Position numbers and translations under genes: made by a program. Under the pieces are notes generated by a model that made no database searches, was not told where the DNA came from, and worked only from the letters and a program-made list of their open reading frames with translations. Positions 52,405 to 64,000 of a stretch of 64,000 nt of DNA are shown here, one piece after another. This stretch comes from Certhia americana (taxonomy: Eukaryota; Chordata; Aves; Passeriformes; Certhiidae): NCBI GenBank assembly GCA_018697195.1, contig CM031864.1:19210249-19274248 (forward strand), written 5' to 3'. Every line of letters begins with the position of its first letter. Within the stretch, counting starts at the first letter, position 1.

Positions 52405-52495
52405 TGATTTGCTGCATAATCTTGGACAATTCACTCAGCCTCCCAAAGCCTCTCCATTTCCACCAACAAAATGGAAACAGAATGGTTCCTCATCA
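52405..52495 (+). repeat. MIR-like SINE fragment
   Basis: Reading rightwards, cttggacaattcactcagcct, then cctctccatttcc and then aaaatggaaacag follow the MIR core order: CTTGGGCAAGTCACTTAACCT, CTCAGTTTCC, AAAATGGGGATA. The order and spacing are right, with a few substitutions. MIR copies in birds are old and rare, so this is probably an ancestral amniote insertion. A frame running through it (52471-52794, 107 codons) is a chance open frame. Confidence 0.6.
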
Positions 52496-53927
52496 GTTTG
52501 CAGATGGCCACAAGACATAAGGAGAAAAGCAACAGAGACATCCAAGTGGGTATTATCCACGTGCTAACTGGCACTGTCACATGGAGCACGGAGCCAGCAA
52601 GTGAGGCTCCCTGTGGGCACAGGAAGGTCTGGTTCCCCACAGCAGGACCCACGGTGTCACCATGGGCCTCTGAGAGCAGCGTGGTGGAGCTGGGCAGCAC
52701 ACAAAGAACACACCTGCCAGCCTCCTCCTGCACTCAGCTCTGCCAGCAGGAATGTTCTGGCCGGTTTGGCTACTCGCTTTCCTGGGTGAATTGATACAAG
52801 ACTAATTTGGTTTTCTTTGGATGTTAATCCCTCGGAGTGAGAAGAGGGAACAAGGTGAAGTTGCACCGTGCAGATAAGCTGGTATCTTCCCGAGGCAGTG
52901 CAGCTTGGCGTGCAGGTAGGCAAGGCTGCTTGCATGAGTGGCCAGGGGTGAGGAACACAGACAGACAAAAACATCTCTGAGGCTGAAAACAAATCAGAAT
53001 ATATAGGTATTTACAAACACTGGTTTCCAACAACCCAGCAGCTGTAACAAATGCAGACTTTATGAGACAACCATAATTATAGAAAAGCTTTATTTTTGGT
53101 TTGTTTTTTTTCACCCAGTATGCCAGCTCCAATTTGAAAGGAAAACCATAGGCTCAACTGTGCAACACAATAAACCATGGCATCAAAGCAAGCATCAAAG
53201 TGGCCCCTTGGCTGCTGGCAAACAGTACAGTCATAAGAAAAGAGACAATGAAAATACAATAAGTAGAAATAGTGCTTTTTTCCCATAACATAAACACCAT
53301 AGACATTCTTTTAATACAAAGAGAAGCAGGATCCAATGTGACAGCTTTATATTTGCCAAGTATCATGGGAGGACTGTAAAATACATCCTCCCCAAACCAA
53401 GCCAAAGGAGCAGAACAAGCCAAGATGTTCTCGTCAGAACAAAGACATCCCTTTTCTTAGGTCTCAGACAGTTAGCAGGATTAATTTTGCTTTTTATTTA
53501 TTTTAATCATCTCTGTCTCAAGCTAGCTTCTGCAAGATGTGCCAAAATATCTATTAGTGCCTGTCTATATAAGTACAGTCCACTGCACTGAAATCACTTT
53601 ATGGTCTTCAAATAGTGGAAATTATATTTAAGACATTTTTAAAATATATAACTTAAAAACAATTCTCAAGTAGACAACTGAGAGCCAGGACTGTGCAACT
53701 CTGGAGCAGAGGGATTGCCGTCACATGGAAGAGCAGACGACTCATATGTGTTTGAATCCTCAGCCTCTCACAGGGGGAGATTTAAATAATGCGTAGTGGA
53801 TTTCTTTATGATAATTTTGCTTCTCCCTTTTTCAGTTAATATTTTGCATCCTTTTAGAAGTATTACCTGCATATTAAGCCCTATATTCATATAATTATGA
53901 GTGACATGCAACTTTTCTGTCTTGCCC

Positions 53928-53985
53928 TTCTACTTTCATGCAAATTTAGAGAAACTGAGGCCTGACAACCCACAGCTGAGGTGCA
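53928..53985 (-). repeat. Possible MIR fragment, reverse orientation
   Basis: The segment tttagagaaactgaggcc followed by acccacagctg resembles the MIR reverse-complement signature (gaggaaactgaggc followed by cacacagct) at shortened spacing. The match is short and could be chance. Confidence 0.25.
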
Positions 53986-54317
53986 CAGCAGCAAACAGCT
54001 GAAAGCATAAGAATGGGGCTGCTCGAAAATATTTTTACCCTTCTCTCATTAAAGTTTCATCTGAAGAATTTTTGTGGGAGCCTTAGCCAGTAAAACAGCA
54101 CCCTTCACTTTTAGGTTCCCAAGCAGCGGGGGCACACAAGAAAATAAGTATCAGATAAACACAATCTTTCTTCTTATGCCTGCTGTGCCCTCCTAGGTGC
54201 AGTAATTCTCCCTCTTCATATCTTTCCATAAAAGAAAAGGGATATTAATTATCCTGAAGTATTTTTAAAGAAGATGAATATTGGAGAAGTTCTTACTTAT
54301 TCCACAAGACATTCTAC

Positions 54318-54360
54318 TTTCCATGTAAAATGTAATGATTTTCCATGTAAAATTAATGAT
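54318..54360. repeat. Tandem duplication, 22/21-bp unit
   Basis: tttccatgtaaaatgtaatgat (positions 54318-54339) is followed directly by a copy with one base deleted and one changed (54340-54360). Confidence 0.9.
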
Positions 54361-57300
54361 TGTAATAAGTTTCATTTTAAGGCAGGTCCCTCCTGGGTAA
54401 CCTCTCTAGTAAAGTCTGATTTCAGGTGAAGCCAACATGAGAACCATATTTGCTTTTATGAATGCTGAAATGGTCCATGAATCTCAAATAGTATTGCACC
54501 CTCTGTTTTATAAATATTTTATGTGTTTTTCTTCAGTAAATACATATATTTTGCTTTTTGAATCTCAGGGCCCCTTTTGAGCTGTGTGGCTCTTAGAATG
54601 TTAATAGAGAAGTAGCAACACGAAACTGAAAATAAATGCTTTTAACAAACAGGGAAAGTCTATATTTCACCAAGGAAAGTGCGGTTTAAAATAAAACAGA
54701 CTCCTGCAATGTCTAAATCCTGCATATTTTCTGCAGAGCATGCCACAGCTATTGACATGCTGTTGGTTTTATATGTCCCAGGATGCATGAATTATTACTG
54801 TCATTTGACATTTTATATTCCTAGTTCCATAGCCTATAGCAACACTTACCGTCAGCTGTGGTAGACTATAGCAGACCTCTGGCAATGCCTCTTATTGATC
54901 AAGCACTGCTCACTGTTTGCCTGCTCAGTAATGCAAAGACATCCTAATTCTCTAAGACACAAAACCCACAAGTTACTGCGTTTGGGATTTCTAGCCCTTT
55001 CAAGAGACCCAAGACATGAAACACAGATTACAGATACCCTCTCCCCATTGGGAGGCAGACTGAGTTATCTCACTCAGGCTTTAGGTACTACAAAAGAAAG
55101 CACATTGCCTGGTAATACTAAAGAGAAAAGCAGGATGCTAGCGAATGGTGCTAATATAACTGGTTATGAAAGGGACCTCAGCAAAGAGAGAGGTGTTCTG
55201 CTGAGAATCAATGAAGTTGCGCAGCCAGCTTTATTAACTTCTTTAAAAAGAACCTATACAAAGTAATACAGCAAAAAATTATGTCCAAGGTGCTTGCGCT
55301 TATGTTTTGAATAAAGGTAAATTTTCCCAGAGCGTACTTAAGTGAAATTCCCCCAAGACAGCAAGAGCCCGAGTTCATGTAAATAATCAAACAGAAATTG
55401 CAGATCACAGGGCAGCAGAACACGCTATGACTGACCATGTAAAGGTCTAGTGCAGCAGTGACTGGTTTCTGGGCTGAGCAAACACACCCCCCAACACCCT
55501 CTTGAGTCAGAGGAAAGATGACCTACCCCTTGGCATGGGGCAAGTCCTGTCAGGTAATGCAGCTCTCCTCAGCACCATATCAACCTCAGCCCCCACCTTG
55601 AGGAGCCGGTTTATCAGCTGCTCCCTCCTCCCAATCCACACTCTTCCCCTCTTAGATCTCTCTTCTTCCAGGGAGCAGCCATGGCCCCAGCATGGCTGTC
55701 CAGCACAGCCACCTGTATGGAGCAGGCCAGCAGGGGACAGAGGCTGTGTGCACAGAGGGGCTCCTCAGAGAGTCACCTAAGTGGGGGGCATGATGGTCTG
55801 ACAGTGCAAGGCTCCATGTCTGCACGTCCTTCCTGACCCAGCAAGTGCCCTGTACAGGGGCAGCCAGGAGCCAGATCCTGGGATCCACACCTGGGACCTC
55901 TGTCAAAACTGTGACAAAACCAAAGGACATGCTTAGCTTAGCCAGCCTGAACCACCAGAGAATTTATGGCAAGACCAGCCTGGCTTTTGCCAAGACTCAC
56001 AACTGCCTTTCCTCAGGGTCTGGTCCCTGGGGAGCATCCTGGCCCTCTGCCCTGGGCCCTACACAGGTCACAGCTCACACTCAGGGTGAGCATATTCCCA
56101 GGGCTAGCTGCTCAGGGACTGAATCACTCTAGTAACAGCCCAGCATCCAACAGTACCCTATCCCAGCTGGTTGAGAATCCCCATGTGGGGAGAGGGCCTG
56201 AGGGCCTTCCCTGGTTCTGGGGACCCACCACACCCAACTCTCCAGATCTTGAATCTGACCCCTGCAGCCCAACCCCATCAGATTGTGGCTTTGCTCCTCA
56301 CTTTGGCTGCAGAGACAGTGGCTGCAGCACCCTCCTAGCACACTCTGCTGGTCTTCAGGAAACGGTTTTTCCTGAAGCTATTGCTTTTTGTCCCACATTT
56401 TTGAGCACAAGAGTAAGCCTGAAGCATGGCAAAGGGGTTTTCTGCTTGCACTGCACCTTTTTGTTCATTCTCTCCCACTGTCCGATCCTTCTGCTTCCCT
56501 TGCTTGTCCCACCAGTGTTACTCTGACATGAGGAGCCCCCAGCATCTTTTTTCCTTGTTGAGTTTCTTGGAAAACATCATCAGTTCATGAACCATTTGCT
56601 CCAAATACTGACTGCATCTGCTGCCTTGGCACAATGATGGAGTTTCTTATCCAGTCCAAACTTGCTACAAGGAAAAGCCACACTTTTTCAATTTATCCAG
56701 TGAGTTTTTATGATCACTTGAAATACAGCAGTGCAGCTCTGCACCTGTAACATCTTCAGAGCCACTTAGCAGCACAGCCAGAGAGCATGATTCCAGTTGA
56801 GCTCAGCTGAGCACAGAAGGTGACTTCTGGTGCTGGAGCACTTCATCACTGGAGTAAGATGGGCTGGTGAGGCAGGCAGCTTTTGATTTGCAAAGTCTCT
56901 TTCTTTGACATCCTAAGAGGACAGCATGGCTGCACGTGAGTTAAACCCTTGCCAGCAAACAAAAACATTTTGCTTTGCCAAAACGTTACAATGGTGATTT
57001 TGTCCCTGTCTTTTGAAGGCATGAGATTTAATTGACAGATCCTGTCAGCTCCTCAGTCAGCCTGAAGAGAGCTGATTAATGACAAAGACCATTGGCATTC
57101 ATGCAGTCCCACCTCCTTGAATGCACAGTTCCTCTTTGGTTGACTTCTCCCAGGAAGAAACCAGTGTTCTGCCTCGCCCCTGGAAATGATGGAACATGCA
57201 AACTTCAAGCTAAATGCTGCTCATCTCTGCTTGATAAGGCTCAGCCCACTGGCCTCACATTCCTGTGGTCAAATCTGGCAGAGCAAACATCTGGAACATG

Positions 57301-59788
57301 CAAGCAAACCCCTAAATTCAGACACCTGGTCATAACAAGGACAGGGAGGGCATTTGTACTGCAGCCCATCATCATTAGGGTGGGAACAGCTGCATTCCAA
57401 GCAGGACAGTCAGAGAGACTGCTTCAGGCACTGCTGGGACAGGACATCCACAGAAGTGGCACAGACTGCAGGGCCAAAAACAGCCTTTGGTGCTTCATGA
57501 CCATGCAATATGTATGTAGGCATTTAGGTTTAAAAGTATACATACACACATGCTCAACTACACATCATATCTATGTATGGGTGTACGTATAGGTGCATGT
57601 GATGGTATCCTACATTTTCAGTGCATTTTTCAGTGCATCATGTGCATCTATGCAAAAAGATCACAGCTCCTGTGGATAATTTATCAGCTGAAATGGGAAT
57701 TTTACAGCCACCCAAATCCTTACTTTTGAATCTTTCAGTGGTTTTTTTTTGCAATTTGGGAAGAGTCTAATTTTGACTTATTGACATCAGTGCACTTTAC
57801 TGAGTGAGAAGGACTAACTCCCACCATGGTTTCCTCTGAACCCTCATAGGAAGAAACAGAAGTATTCCATTTATGCAAACACCAGATGTAGCGGTTTTAA
57901 TAAAATTAAATGTCTTTAAATAAAATACTTCATATAATTTGATTTATTTGTAGTCTTGTTTCTAAGATTAAAAATATCTACTGTCTTCCCATGATCAATA
58001 ATCCAATTTTTAAGGGGCTGTTACTTTCATTATAAACATATAAAAGCAATCCAAGCTACTAAAACTCTGTATACAGACAGACTGTAAAAGCCAAACTACT
58101 TTTTACCCAGCAGGCAAAAAAAGAGACATAAACAGGTTTGAATTGTTGCAGGCATAAATATTTTAGACAGACTAGAAAAAACCTTTGGGAGACCATAATT
58201 AAGTCCCTTAGCAGACCATTCAGCAAACCACAGCCTGAAGGACCCTGTGGTGGGTCCCAGTTGTGGAGTGAGACATTGAAAGGCAGCACACCCACTTCAC
58301 CCAGGGGCAGTTCACATGTCACTAAACAGGTCACAAAGTCAAGAATGGCTTCATAGGTGTGCCACAAGCATTCCCTGCTCCTGTGTGCAACATGGTGTGC
58401 TTCAGCTGACAGAAGAAAACAGAGGAGACACATTTCACCTTTGTCTGCAGCCAGCTGGGCATTCTTCCTCTGTTTCCACCTCTTTCTGCCCACCTCCTTC
58501 ATTTCTCATCCAAGCTCTGTAAGCTTCCTATTATCCCAGACATTAAATCAATTTGTGTTAAACTATTACTGTTGTAGATGCTCTTTCTGTCTTCCTATTG
58601 CTCAGTAGGAAGTAGACTTAGTGGTGCCACCCTAACTAATGAAAGCTTATTTAAGAACAGCTCAACCCCACTAAAAATTAGTAGCTTGATCCCACAGACC
58701 TGTACTCAAGCCTTCAATCTCTAGCCTGGATTGGTCACCATGGTGTCCAGGAAAGTGCTCTTGGCAGACCTCATGCTGTCTCAGATGCATCTTTACATAC
58801 ATTAGTTGCATTAAATAAATCATTATCACTGCACCAAACTACCTTCTGGCTTCATGACATGTTGAGGTTTCAGGACCTGCTTGGGACTACTCTGCATTGC
58901 TGATATCTGTAAAAGTGCCATCCACAGAGTCACCCTGAGCCAGACACTGCAGTCAGGCTCACGCAGCAGCTTGGAAGCACAACAGTATTTTTAACATCCC
59001 AGAAACAGTTACTGCATCATCTCTCTTTATGGCTTTCCTGGAATATTCTTTTTATTCCTTGGTTTGTACAAAGCACTGTGTCTAGGACGTTAACTCTGCC
59101 TACCTAGACCTGACGAGTTATTCCTGCTCAGTGAGGAACGCATGGACTTCCTCTTGAACGTGATTTTAAAATTGCATTGATGATGAGGAAGGCAAAGCAC
59201 AAACTGTGATCTGAGCATTTATCAGATCTCTACACTTTGAGTGAGGGTAGGCAATACTTCTGATTACCAGAGGACAAGCATACTGGTCTCTCCAAAATAC
59301 AAAATAATGATTTACAGAAGATATGCTCTTAATTCTTACCAACCCAAGTCCAGAATTCATTCTCAACTGCTTGAAAATGCCAAGCCAAACTCTTTCAAAT
59401 CTTATCTTAACGTAGCTTTTTATGAAGGCTGAATCTCATTGACAGGTCTGCTTTTACTATCAGTAGTAGGTCAAAATTCCTCAGGTTGCTCTTTCACAAG
59501 GATGCTATTAGTTTACTCCATATTGAAGTTTATTGGGCTTTGGCGTTTTATAAGGCAGCAGCAAGTAATTGCATGGAAAATGTGTTTTCATTGTCCCCAT
59601 CTGTAATTGTGAGAGGGTACGGTGAGAGCAGAGATAGTGTATAAACACCCTACAAAGTAATCTTTGGACTTTGATAAGGATGCATTAATTTCAGGCATCT
59701 GGTTATCACTGAATCTTTATAAGAAATCACTTTATATGACTGTGTATTTTATTTTAAATACTTAGCTCCTCTAAATCACAATCACTGA

Positions 59789-59804
59789 TTTTTTTTTTTT
59801 TTTT
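59789..59804. repeat. Poly(T) tract, 16 nt
   Basis: A T run continued by ctttttcacag, making a long pyrimidine tract ending in CAG. It is treated as a simple repeat; its splice-acceptor likeness is noted as a finding. Confidence 0.9.
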
Positions 59805-62047
59805 CTTTTTCACAGCAGCAAGAAACATCAGGTAGCTCTCCTCTTAGAGGAAAAAGAAAAAACCAAAAAAACTGGAGCTACAGCCCAGTGTGTGGCCAGA
59901 TAGGACATTACTTCATCTTTTGTCATGGTTTGGTAAACAGTAAACCTGCTGAGATTTAGCTGGGAACTAGTGCTTACTCATGTTCCTTGTAGACCTCAGG
60001 CCAGCTGAACGTGGATGAACATCAGACAGTGCCTGTGACCAGCAGCAGCTCATTAGGGCAGCCATGGGGCACATGAGCCCCTGCACTCTCCTACTTTTCA
60101 TTCCCTTGTCTCCTTTAGCTTCTCTTTCCTTTCTGCTTTTTCCCCCCTTTCTTCTCTTTGTCTGCTATTTCCAGTCATTCCTTTCTGCCCTGTTCCTCCT
60201 CTGTCTTTTCCCTTTGCTCAGATGTTCTGTCCCTTCAGGAGAGGAGAAGTGGGCAATGCTGTAATTTACTGCTGATTTCTTACCTAGCCTGGGAAAAGCA
60301 GCAAAGAAGTAAGGTAACAACAGGTATTTTGGTTGAAAAATGTCACAGGTCCTTTAGGACCCAGATTCAATCCCTCCAAAAAAAAAAATCAATTCCAATT
60401 TTTAATAGGCATCGGATCACAACCCAAGGTACCACTCCTTACATGTAATAATGAGTCAGCTTGTTCTAGAAGTTGCTGCATATAGAAAACATTTTGCTGG
60501 TTATTCATGAACAATTCTAAAAAATTAATCACAACCATTATAGTGAGCTTTGTCACATAAACTTCGCCATTATTCAATCCCCTTGTTTTTACATAACTAT
60601 TCAAACCCTGAAAATAAAGACTTCTATTAACTTAAGCACATCTTTCTGAACTTTTTAAAATGCAGTAAGCTCTTGGTTTTCTGCCTTAAGTCACACAAAG
60701 GACAAAGCAATAAGAGCTAAAAACATTAGAGAGACTATAATGCTATTCTCACATTTTTAATAAGAGATAGGGTTCTGCACCTCAGATTTAATGCACACAG
60801 AATAGTTGCAAGTACAATGGCATTTGGATAATAACGTTTAGAAGCATGAAATTACAAGTGTACTGACAGGATTTTCTGTGCTCCCTTATAGCACAGAAGC
60901 TGCTGCTCTTTGTCCCCCACATCCCTTGTGTCAGAAGCAGCCTAATACTAATAAATCTTGAATACACTTTTGAGATTCATAGCAAGGGCTGCAACACCTA
61001 GGTGGAATTTATAAACATGTCTTAAAATTGTCTCTGCGTCATGCTAGAGCAGAGACACAGAAGGAAAATTCTCTTTGTCCTGTTACTGGGCATCATAAAT
61101 GAAAATAACTTCCTTCCTCTGCCTGGGATGTGATCCCTGATATGTGCAGTTCTAGCTGGACATTAAGGAGGACAGGTTCCCAGCTCTTGCTGAAGCAGCC
61201 CTGGGCAGAACTGCATGTTCCTTGTGACCAGTAGAGAAGGGCAGCCCTGCAATGTCTTCTTCTAGCTCACTTGGGCAACCAAAGATCTTTCTAGGACACT
61301 AACTGTAAGTATTTATGAGTATTTATGTAAGGTAGCAGCAGGGCTTTAAAATCTGGCAGTGCCTAGAATTCACAGGCCTCAAATCTGCTACACAATTAAG
61401 ATTTGGGGTTAGATTTCTTTTTAGGCATTTACATAACCTCAGAAAGTGCTTTGCTCAGAGCTGTCAGTCAGAGACATTCTAGCATAATTTCTAAAACATT
61501 AGGGAGTTTCACACCCAATGTACAGCAATCTGTTTGGATCCAAAAACTAGAACATGCTGTAGTAAACAGTTTTTTTCCTGATCTCATTTCATGTAATTGG
61601 GCAGAAAACTGAGGTATCGGAGGCTTGAATCCTGCCTGGAAGTACAGTGCTGAGCAGGGAGGGTGCAGCATGGGTTACAGTGCTGCATTGTGACTCCTCA
61701 GCTCATCAGACCAATTCCCTCTCCATCTCTTCACCCACAATCTGCTGTCCCCAGCTTTTCACTGAGCAGCAAGTAAACCCAGAGAACTTCAGGGATTTAT
61801 TTAATGCAACAAAAAAGCTTTTGTCTTGTGAATATCAGGCTTAAATCATTGTATGGATATATCCTCTGGAAATCATACCCAGTCTTACAGAGCTTTACAG
61901 TAGCTATTTGGAATCCATCTGTAGACAGATTGGAAGTTCCTAAAGAAAGAGGTCCTTAGCTGCAGTTTCTTTAACCAAGACTCCTCTCTTATGATTTCCA
62001 GTGAGTTTCTGCTCTCATATTCTAAAGGTAATACCGAGTTTCTGGGG

Positions 62048-62078
<31 letters not shown>
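62048..62078. repeat. Poly(A) tract, 31 nt
   Basis: The longest homopolymer in the window. No retrocopy body is recognised to its left. Assembly and length here should be treated with caution. Confidence 0.95.
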
Positions 62079-62084
<6 letters not shown>

Positions 62085-62341
62085 CTAAACTTTAGAGATT
62101 GTTTTAGTGTAAATAATGTAAGTATAAATATTTACCATAGAAAATAATTTCCTGGCTTCCTCAGTATCCTTCCATGGAAACCCTCTCACACCACACTGTG
62201 CTTTATGCATATGCCAGAGAAAATCCAAGGTTGAGAGCCCGGGGGCCCTGCTGATGCCATGGAGCCCCATCCTTTGTGCGGGGCAGGGAGGAGGTGCTGC
62301 CCGGGGAGCTGTGCGGCTGCTGGTGGGCACCCCTGCCCCTC

Positions 62342-62359
62342 AGGTCTGTGCACAGACCT
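62342..62359. other. Perfect 18-bp palindrome in a GC-rich patch
   Basis: AGGTCTGTG is followed without spacer by its exact reverse complement CACAGACCT. It contains inverted GTCTG/CAGAC elements of the kind recognised by SMAD proteins. It sits within a GC-rich island at about 62230-62480. Function is unknown. Confidence 0.6.
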
Positions 62360-64000
62360 CCCTCCCTCCCCAGCACCGAGCAGGAGTGCCAGAGCACCGG
62401 TGTCCCCAGGCTCCCCTTGTGCCACACCAAGGCAAAGCAGTGCTGACACTCAGCCCCACGCCCTGAGATGAGGAGCAGCAGCATGGGACAAACCCAGGGG
62501 CCATGGCATCGGCCTTGAGCATGTGATTGATTATCTGTTGTTTTTCGGGGGCATTAGGTTGTATCTGTTCATGACAGTAATCTGCCACCCTGACCACTGA
62601 AGCTCCCTGAGCTCCCAAATGTCCTGGCCTCAGGTGACCTCACCTGGCCCTCTGTGAACCCCTTCCACCCACCACACACACCTTGTCTTCAGCAGCTCCT
62701 TGTATCCATTAACCTTTAGCTGTGTGCATAGAGCTGTTATCCTGCCAAGAACTTTTCCTTCCAGAGCAGACCCATTTTCCCTCTGTTTTCCCCCTTCAGC
62801 TTAAAGAAATAAAAAGAAATAAAGGAAAATAAGGGACTGTGAAATTATATCTACCTCCTGCACATTTATGTGGGGGAAAACATTCTCGCCCACCACCACT
62901 CAGACTTCCATGCCATCGTAAATGTACTGTGCTTGACCCTGGGAAACTGATAGTACATTTTGTACTGCCAGCTTACCACAGCACCTAACTCTGGGCAGTG
63001 CTGGAATCCTGCAGTTATTCTGTTCACATGTGCCTGCACAGACAGGTGCACACCTGACTGTAAAACACAGCTGTATTCTTAAAACAAACGTGCCAATTGC
63101 ATCATATTAACAGAGTATCTTTTGGCTTGGAAAAAGAGTCACCTATTTTATGTCTCTTATCGATTATGATATCTAAATTTATAGCACATTCACTGACTTC
63201 TCAGTCAGCCTCCTGAAATGCAAAACTATTTCCATTTTGACGGTATTTTTGAACTCCAACACGGAGTGGAAGAGCAAGCCATGGAGTTTTCTTTGTTAAA
63301 AACAAGAGCAATTGCTCATGTACCCTGTGCAGCAGAGCTGCCATTCCGCTGGGGAAAGCCTGACAGCCTGCAGCTCTCGTGCAGGCAGAACTCCCACAGA
63401 GGGAAGCATGATTGTATGTCCCTAACACTGTCACACCAGTCTCAATTTTGGGGACAGGCTTTTCTGCATGGACAGCACTTGGGTATTTTGTTGTAAAACA
63501 AGAGAAATGGTTAAAATACCAAACTTCCCAAAACCTGTCAATAATAAAAAGAAGAATAAGTCAAATCAGCATGTTTTGGTTTTCTGTATAAGGATATGTT
63601 GAGCTATCAAAGGATGATAGATGTCTCTCTTCCAAAGAGAGCCAGGTGATGGCTCTTCCCATATCTCAGATTAGATAGGGGTATTCATGTACTAATACTT
63701 GTGCTATGTACATAAGCTTTAATGTCCTTTTTGAAATGCTGCAATTGAGGCTCCAATTGGGGTGGCCCAAACCTCAGAGCAGTTTCAGCCAATGCTCATG
63801 TAACATCACAAACTCAGTAGGGTTGCCCTGCATTTAGACTGCTTTAAGAAACTTTGGCTCCCATTTTCATGCTGTCCTGTCTTTCCCCCATTTGTGCCTT
63901 GGCACAGGGAGCAAAATGAGAAGCACAGGCTGCAGCATGCTCCTATACTTGGTTCCCTAAGCACAAAACAAAGATGCAAGAGCTTAGAACAAGGATCTGT

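Larger units (their letters stand above)
52496..64000. other. Upstream flank with no supported gene
   Basis: The longest plus-strand frames (186 codons at 55966-56526, 166 at 57092-57592) show no family motifs, codon conservation or splice context that I can support. The stretch has a GC-rich patch at 55500-56530, another at 62230-62480 with a perfect palindrome, a poly(T) run ahead of an AG at 59789-59814, and the 31-nt poly(A) run at 62048-62078. It may belong to the DPYD to MIR137 regulatory or lncRNA interval. Confidence 0.55.

Noticed and set aside
57092..57592. 166-codon plus-strand open frame
   Set aside because: No family resemblance. The end runs into an ATAC/TGTAT-rich stretch, and nothing suggests selection on the frame.
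58059..58502. 147-codon minus-strand open frame
   Set aside because: No motif or family recognised; probably chance.
51697..62078. Poly(A) tracts as tails of processed pseudogenes
   Set aside because: The sequences to the left of both tracts (51697-51722 and 62048-62078) contain no recognisable gene body or target-site duplication.
22100..64000. The miR-137 hairpin expected upstream of DPYD by human synteny
   Set aside because: I looked for the mature sequence on both strands (the plus strand would contain tacgcgtattcttaagc). I saw no match, so it probably lies beyond the right edge.
1..64000. CRISPR arrays, operons, bacterial mobile elements or phage
   Set aside because: The window is vertebrate nuclear DNA. 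No spaced direct-repeat array or prokaryotic gene organisation is present.

Overview
This window is vertebrate nuclear DNA, almost certainly from a bird. The clearest lineage marker is a CR1 LINE with the avian 3' tail and promoter-proximal blocks at 9651-11225. Large AT-rich stretches have no long reading frames, and there is one sharp CpG island at about 21400-22470. I recognise one protein-coding gene: the first coding exon of DPYD (dihydropyrimidine dehydrogenase) on the minus strand at 22051-22089. It encodes MARVLSRDPVDIE, which aligns without gaps to the mammalian DPYD N-terminus (MAPVLSKDSADIE as I remember the human protein). It ends at a GT donor after coding base 39, which is where the human exon 1/intron 1 junction lies.

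Layout. (1) 1-22050 is the 5' part of DPYD intron 1, read right to left. I looked for exon 2 through the minus-strand codons for its conserved His-Trp-Lys and did not find it. The intron holds an old CR1 copy split by a roughly 900-bp LTR-like insertion, a perfect RFX X-box palindrome (16087-16099), homopolymer tracts and otherwise AT-rich unique sequence. (2) 21400-22470 is the DPYD CpG-island promoter, with GC boxes, a G-quadruplex motif, a pentamer repeat and no obvious TATA box. (3) 22470-64000 is the upstream flank of DPYD. It has no gene I can support. It contains a degenerate ERVL-type LTR remnant (about 28140-29100), MIR-like ancient SINE fragments (about 42790, 52405 and, weaker, 53930), short tandem duplications, poly(A) tracts, two further near-consensus X-boxes, a homeodomain/nuclear-receptor motif cluster (35018-35054) and a few isolated GC-rich patches (50961-50996, 55500-56530, 62230-62480).

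How the parts fit. In human, DPYD is followed upstream by the MIR137 host-gene region, so the 42-kb right part is probably regulatory or lncRNA territory between the DPYD promoter and MIR137. The mature miR-137 sequence itself was not found in the window. The many 60-190-codon open frames look like chance, especially those in the CpG island and GC-rich patches. I found no clear new biological system. The items most worth following are the weak-looking DPYD exon 1 donor, the X-box palindromes, the nested retroelement pair and the isolated CpG or palindrome patches.
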